DNA of 64,000 bases from Rubrivivax sp. (GTDB lineage Bacteria > Pseudomonadota > Gammaproteobacteria > Burkholderiales > Burkholderiaceae_C): the NCBI GenBank assembly GCA_027487905.1, contig JAIYCR010000082.1, forward strand, positions 62,001-126,000, read 5' to 3'. The notes under the pieces were generated by a model. It was not told the origin of the DNA. It did not search any database and was given only the letters and a program-made list of their open reading frames with translations. Position numbers and translations under genes: made by a program. Of the stretch, positions 60,601 to 64,000 are shown piece by piece (the first letter of the stretch is position 1; each line of letters opens with the position of its first letter).

Positions 60601-60607
60601 CCGCGGC

Positions 60608-60772
60608 TCAGATCTCGATCATGTGGAAGTCGGACTTCACCGCGCCGCAGTCCGGGCACATCCAGTCCTCGGGCACATCCTCCCAGGGCGTTCCGGGGGC
60701 GATGCCCTCATCGGGCAGGCCGAGCGCCTCGTCGTAGATGAAGCTGCAGAAGAAGCATTGCCACTTTTTCAT
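60608..60772 (-). CDS. Rubredoxin
   Basis: A 54-residue electron carrier binding one iron through four cysteines: CFFC near the N-terminus and CPDCG near residue 41. Blocks [31 protein letters not shown] are textbook rubredoxin, given here as key parts [11 protein letters not shown] and CPDCG. It is a single-gene unit, divergent from the alcohol dehydrogenase with an operator-family site between. It may carry electrons from the reductase at 20933 to P450s or the KshA-like oxygenase. Confidence 0.96.
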   Translation of the reverse strand: MKKWQCFFCSFIYDEALGLPDEGIAPGTPWEDVPEDWMCPDCGAVKSDFHMIEI

Positions 60773-60853
60773 CGTCGGTCCTGTGCTGCCGCCCCGGGTC
60801 AACGCCGGTCTGCGGGCCGCCCGGAGTCGGGCAGCGCGTCGATTATCGTCCAG

Positions 60854-60872
60854 AACTGACGGTTCGTCTGTT
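60854..60872. promoter_or_regulatory. AACTGAC-N5-GTCAGTT family operator (rubredoxin/dehydrogenase)
   Basis: AACTGACGGTTCGTCTGTT: left arm perfect, right arm 6 of 7. It lies 57-75 bases upstream of the alcohol dehydrogenase ATG and 82 bases from the rubredoxin start. Confidence 0.75.
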
Positions 60873-60928
60873 ATTGTCGAGGCCATGCGGCATCCGAGCC
60901 GCCGCTCATCGTCAGACGCTGCTGCACC

Positions 60929-62002
60929 ATGATCATCATCTCCGCCCCTTCGCGATACATCCAGGCCCCCGGCGCCCTGGACCGGCTCGGCCCTGAACTG
61001 CTGCGGCTGGGGCGCCAGGCGCTGGTGGTGCTCGATGCCGGCGTGCGGCTGAAGGTGCAGGGCCGCATCGAGGCCAGCCTGGAGGCCGCGGGCGTGAAGC
61101 TGCGCTGGGCCCACTTCGCCGGCGAGGTCACGGCCGGCGCCATCGAAGCGCTGGTCGCACAGGCAAGCGGGAATGCACCCGACATGGTCGTGGGCGTGGG
61201 GGGCGGCAAGGCCCTGGACGCGGCCAAGGCGGTGGCGCTGCACTTCGGCGTGCGCTTCGCCAGCGTGCCCACCATCGCAGCCACCGATGCGCCTGCGAGC
61301 TTCTCGTCGGCCATCTACAACGATGCGCATGAGATGGTGGAAGTGCGCCAGCTGCCCCGCAACCCGGAGCTCGTGCTGGTGGACACCGCCATCGTCACCA
61401 GCGCCCCCCTGCGATTCCTGCGGGCCGGCATCGGCGACGCCATCTCCAAGAAGTTCGAGGCCCAGGCCTGCGTGGCCGCCGGTGCGAACACGCTGCACGG
61501 CGCACGTGCCTCGCGCACCGGCGTGATGGCCGCCGAGCTGTGCTTCAGCCTCATCCAGCGGCATGGCGCCGCGGCGCTGGCCGCCATTGCCTCCGGCACC
61601 CTCAACGACGATGTGGAGGCGCTGGTCGAAGCCACCACCTTGCTGAGCACGCTGAGCTTCGAGAACGGTGGCCTGTCGGTGGCCCATGCCATCGCGCGCG
61701 GCATCCCCATGGTGCCGCGCGCAGCCGGCAGCCTGCACGGCGAGCATGTCGCCTACGGCCTGCTGGTGCAGCTGGTGCTCGAGGACAGGCCTGCCGCCGA
61801 GCGGGCGGAGGTGCTGGCCCTGTACCGGGCCCTGGGTCTTCCCGAGCGGCTGTCCGAGCTCCACCTGCCCGACATCACCGAGCCGGAGATGGCCCAACTC
61901 ATCGCCGGCGCCCTGGGCAGCCCCAGCCTGAAGCGGTTCGTGCGGGTGCTCACCGGCGCCGACCTGCGCACGGCGATCGCCCGGGTCGAAGCGGGCCTCT
62001 GA
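60929..62002 (+). CDS. Iron-containing/glycerol-dehydrogenase-like alcohol dehydrogenase
   Basis: A 357-residue NAD-dependent group III alcohol dehydrogenase. The dinucleotide motif is [17 protein letters not shown], followed by [16 protein letters not shown]. Likely metal ligands are aspartate in [13 protein letters not shown] and histidines in LSVAHAI and LHGEHVAYG. This is the pattern of GldA-type glycerol dehydrogenases, but polyol use is not implied. It is the first gene of an operon with a crotonase and an MFS gene, under the operator at 60854. Confidence 0.93.
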   Translation: MIIISAPSRYIQAPGALDRLGPELLRLGRQALVVLDAGVRLKVQGRIEASLEAAGVKLRWAHFAGEVTAGAIEALVAQASGNAPDMVVGVGGGKALDAAKAVALHFGVRFASVPTIAATDAPASFSSAIYNDAHEMVEVRQLPRNPELVLVDTAIVTSAPLRFLRAGIGDAISKKFEAQACVAAGANTLHGARASRTGVMAAELCFSLIQRHGAAALAAIASGTLNDDVEALVEATTLLSTLSFENGGLSVAHAIARGIPMVPRAAGSLHGEHVAYGLLVQLVLEDRPAAERAEVLALYRALGLPERLSELHLPDITEPEMAQLIAGALGSPSLKRFVRVLTGADLRTAIARVEAGL

Positions 62003-62050
62003 CCGGTAGTCCCTCCCTCCACCCCGAAACCCCCAGCCACAGGACTGCCC

Positions 62051-62842
62051 GTGAAGAACATCCGCGTCGAGATCAGCGACCGCATCGCCGTCGTCACGCT
62101 GTCACGCCCGCCGGTGAACGCGCTGGACGCCGCCACCTTCCGCGAGATCACCCTCGCCTTCCGTTCGCTCGGCCAGTCCCGCGAGGCCAGCGTGGCCATC
62201 CTCACCGCCGAAGGCGATCGGCTCTTCTGTGCCGGCGTGGACCTGAAGGACTCGGCCCGGCGCCATGCCCGCGAACTGATCGCCGACGACACGACGGTGG
62301 ACCTGCTCGACCCCGGCGCCCTGCCCCGGGACTGCTTCAACGCGGTGCTCGACTGCCCGCTGCCGGTGATCGCGGCCGTCAACGGCATGGCCATCGGCGC
62401 GGGCGTGGCACTGGTGGCCAGCTGCGACATCATCGTCGCCTCCACCACCGCCCAGTTCTCGGTGCCGGAGATCAAGGCCGGCGTGCTGGGCGGTGCGCGC
62501 CACCTGCAGCGCCTGGTCGGCCCGTTCAAGACCCGCAAGATGTTCTTCACCGGCGAGCCGGTCGACGCGCACGAGTTCCACCGCCTGGGCGCGGTCGAAG
62601 CCGTGGTTCCGCCCGCCGAGCTGATGCCCACCGCCCGCGCGCTGGCCACCCAGATCGCCGCGATGAGCCCCATCGGCCTGCGACTGGGCAAGGAGTCGAT
62701 GAACCGGGCGGAGTCCGAGTCGCTCAAGGACGGCTACCGCATCGAGCAGGACTACACCGGCCGGGTGACGCGATACGCCGATTCGGCCGAGGCCCGCGAA
62801 GCCCTGCAGCAGCGCCGGCCCCCGGTCTGGACCTGGAAGTGA
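62051..62842 (+). CDS. Crotonase-family protein (enoyl-CoA hydratase/isomerase)
   Basis: A 263-residue crotonase-fold protein. Oxyanion-hole blocks [10 protein letters not shown] and [18 protein letters not shown] are present. The first catalytic glutamate of hydratases (GGGxELA) is replaced by GAGVALVA, while the second position is kept in [15 protein letters not shown]. One-glutamate members are often isomerases, hydrolases or C-C bond lyases. Starts at GTG 62051 with AGGA about six bases upstream. Follows the alcohol dehydrogenase by 48 bases. Confidence 0.9.
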   Translation: MKNIRVEISDRIAVVTLSRPPVNALDAATFREITLAFRSLGQSREASVAILTAEGDRLFCAGVDLKDSARRHARELIADDTTVDLLDPGALPRDCFNAVLDCPLPVIAAVNGMAIGAGVALVASCDIIVASTTAQFSVPEIKAGVLGGARHLQRLVGPFKTRKMFFTGEPVDAHEFHRLGAVEAVVPPAELMPTARALATQIAAMSPIGLRLGKESMNRAESESLKDGYRIEQDYTGRVTRYADSAEAREALQQRRPPVWTWK

Positions 62843-62873
62843 AGCGCAGGCGCTGCCTGCACGGACGGCTGCA

Positions 62874-64000
62874 TTGAGCACGCCGGGCGCATCGACCTTC
62901 GCACCCCTGCGCCACCCGGCCTACCTGAGGCTGTGGCTGGGTGCGCTGTGCCTGAACCTGGGCCTGTGGATGCAGGTGGTGACGGCCGGCTGGCTGATGG
63001 TGTCGCTCGGTGGCACGCCCTTCGAGGTCGGCCTCATCCAGACCGCCGCCGCGCTGCCGGCCTTCCTGCTGGCCGTGCCCGGCGGTGTCGTGGCCGATCT
63101 GGTCGAGCGACGCCGCTACCTGATGATGACCCAGGCCGCGCTGGCGCTGGTGGCCGTGATGACCACCGGCCTGTCCCTGAGCGGAGCGATCGGCCCGGGA
63201 TGGTTGCTGCTGCTGACCTTCGCCTACGGACTGGGCTATGCACTGCAGGGCCCGGCCTGGTTCACCGCGCAGCAGGATGTGCTGCCACCCGAGGCCCGGC
63301 TGGCGGCGCTGAGCCTGGGTGCGGTGTCCTACAGCAGCGCCCGGGCCATCGGCCCGGCGCTGGCCGGAGGGTTGATGCTGCTGAGCAGCCCGACCGTGGT
63401 CTTCGGCTCGGTGATCGTGCTCGGGCTGCTGTCGCTGGTGCTGCTGTGGCAGTCGCAGCCGCTGCCACCGCACCGCGAGGCCGGCGCGGCGGTGGAAGGT
63501 TTCGGTGCCGCGACGGTCACCACGCTGCGCTACGCCCGCCACGACCGGCCGGTTCAGCACCAGCTGCTGCGAACCCTGCTCTTCATCGTTCCGGGTGCCG
63601 CCCTGTGGGCGCTGCTGCCGCTGGTGGCGCAGGACGGCGGGGCGCTCGCGGCGGGCCGCTACGGACTGCTGCTGGGCAGCCTCGGGCTGGGCGCGGTGAT
63701 CGGCGGCCTGAGCCTCACGGCGGTCCATGCCCGGCTGAGCGCGCGCCGCATCGAGCTCGTGGGCACGGCGATGTTCCTGGCCGCCACGGCCGCGGGCACG
63801 GTGGCCTGCCCGACCTGGCTGCTGCTGCCCTTGTGCGTGGCCGGTGGCATCGGGTGGGCCTGGGTGGGCACGCTGGGCGTGACCGCCCTTCAGATGCAGG
63901 CGGCACCCCACCTGCGGGCCCGCGCGCTGGGCCTGTACCTGATCGCCTTCCAGGGCTCGATGGCCGCAGGCGGTGCCCTGTGGGGCCAGCTGGCCGACTG
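62874..64000 (+). CDS. MFS transporter (EntS/MFS_3-like), 3' end outside window
   Basis: At least 375 codons are visible and the frame is open at the window end. The product has the N-terminus FAPLRHPAYLRLWLGALCLNLGLWMQ and the helix 2-3 loop GGVVADLVERRRYL, the pattern of EntS-type MFS exporters. About ten hydrophobic helices are present in the visible part. Start is set at TTG 62874, 31 bases after the crotonase stop, because no ATG or GTG is near; ribosome site is weak. Probably the third gene of this operon. Confidence 0.85.
   Translation, partial: MSTPGASTFAPLRHPAYLRLWLGALCLNLGLWMQVVTAGWLMVSLGGTPFEVGLIQTAAALPAFLLAVPGGVVADLVERRRYLMMTQAALALVAVMTTGLSLSGAIGPGWLLLLTFAYGLGYALQGPAWFTAQQDVLPPEARLAALSLGAVSYSSARAIGPALAGGLMLLSSPTVVFGSVIVLGLLSLVLLWQSQPLPPHREAGAAVEGFGAATVTTLRYARHDRPVQHQLLRTLLFIVPGAALWALLPLVAQDGGALAAGRYGLLLGSLGLGAVIGGLSLTAVHARLSARRIELVGTAMFLAATAAGTVACPTWLLLPLCVAGGIGWAWVGTLGVTALQMQAAPHLRARALGLYLIAFQGSMAAGGALWGQLAD

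Noticed and set aside
1-64000. tRNA genes, CRISPR arrays, insertion sequences and integrases
   Set aside because: None seen: no spaced repeat series, no transposase-like frame and no terminal inverted repeats recognised. A tRNAscan and ISfinder run would be decisive.

Overview
The window is a very G+C-rich, tightly packed bacterial segment (about 58 protein genes, almost no non-coding DNA). I see no tRNA, rRNA, insertion sequence, integrase or CRISPR array. Paired DUF1302/DUF1329 envelope genes with an RND pump, a DUF2889 gene, four-base ATGA/GTGA gene overlaps and many SDR/acyl-CoA dehydrogenase genes suggest a betaproteobacterium of the Burkholderiales. That placement is inference from gene content, not a computed assignment.

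Nearly every gene fits one theme: aerobic catabolism of a bulky, hydrophobic alicyclic or isoprenoid acid (steroid-, diterpenoid- or terpenoid-like) through CoA thioesters. Oxygen-inserting enzymes are two cytochromes P450, a two-subunit ring-hydroxylating oxygenase and a KshA-like Rieske monooxygenase. CoA chemistry comes from two CoA ligases, three acyl-CoA dehydrogenase pairs plus one fused double dehydrogenase, two MaoC hydratases, two crotonases, a 3-hydroxyacyl-CoA dehydrogenase, seven SDRs, three thiolases and one thiolase-fold aldolase with its DUF35 partner. Two FAH-family hydrolases and two amidohydrolases probably handle ring-opening products. Transport is by four MFS carriers and a DUF1302/DUF1329/YCF48/RND module.

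Layout. 1-3418 (+): end of a P450 gene, an unrecognised gene, a SnoaL-like protein and an SDR. 3443-9415 (-): amidohydrolase, FAH hydrolase, HAD, thiolase, glutathione peroxidase and MFS. 9623-10312 (-): a TetR regulator, divergent from a CoA ligase (10464-12095, +). 12112-12915 (-): an SDR, divergent from DUF2889 (12962-13762, +). 13781-17701 (-): hemerythrin, FAH hydrolase, small ORF and oxygenase alpha and beta. 17912-22183 (+): DUF35, aldolase, MFS and ferredoxin/rubredoxin reductase. 22271-31821 (-): the envelope/RND operon ending in VOC, crotonase and SDR genes. 32240-36029 (+): a second TetR regulator, a 2,4-dienoyl-CoA reductase-like flavoenzyme and an SDR. 36072-40651 (-): two MaoC genes, DUF35 and an acyl-CoA dehydrogenase pair; 40779-42122 (-): MFS. 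42460-46492 (+): MFE-2-like SDR, SCP-X thiolase, amidohydrolase and SDR. 46530-53421 (-): P450, SDR, acyl-CoA dehydrogenase pair, thiolase and Rieske oxygenase. 53703-60570 (+): isochorismatase-like protein, CoA ligase, acyl-CoA dehydrogenase pair and fused acyl-CoA dehydrogenase. 60608-60772 (-): rubredoxin. 60929-64000 (+): metal-dependent alcohol dehydrogenase, crotonase and an MFS gene cut by the window end.

The most notable observation is a 19-bp palindrome, AACTGAC-N5-GTCAGTT. I find it with few mismatches at eight intergenic places between 32 and 61 kb and nowhere in the left half. It precedes essentially every operon of the right half and also the TetR gene at 32240, which suggests one autoregulated local regulon. 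The left half carries different palindromes. Other items of interest are a MaoC pair in which one copy has lost its catalytic motif, an operon resembling the actinobacterial igr cholesterol operon in a proteobacterial setting, and a hemerythrin gene leading an oxygenase operon.
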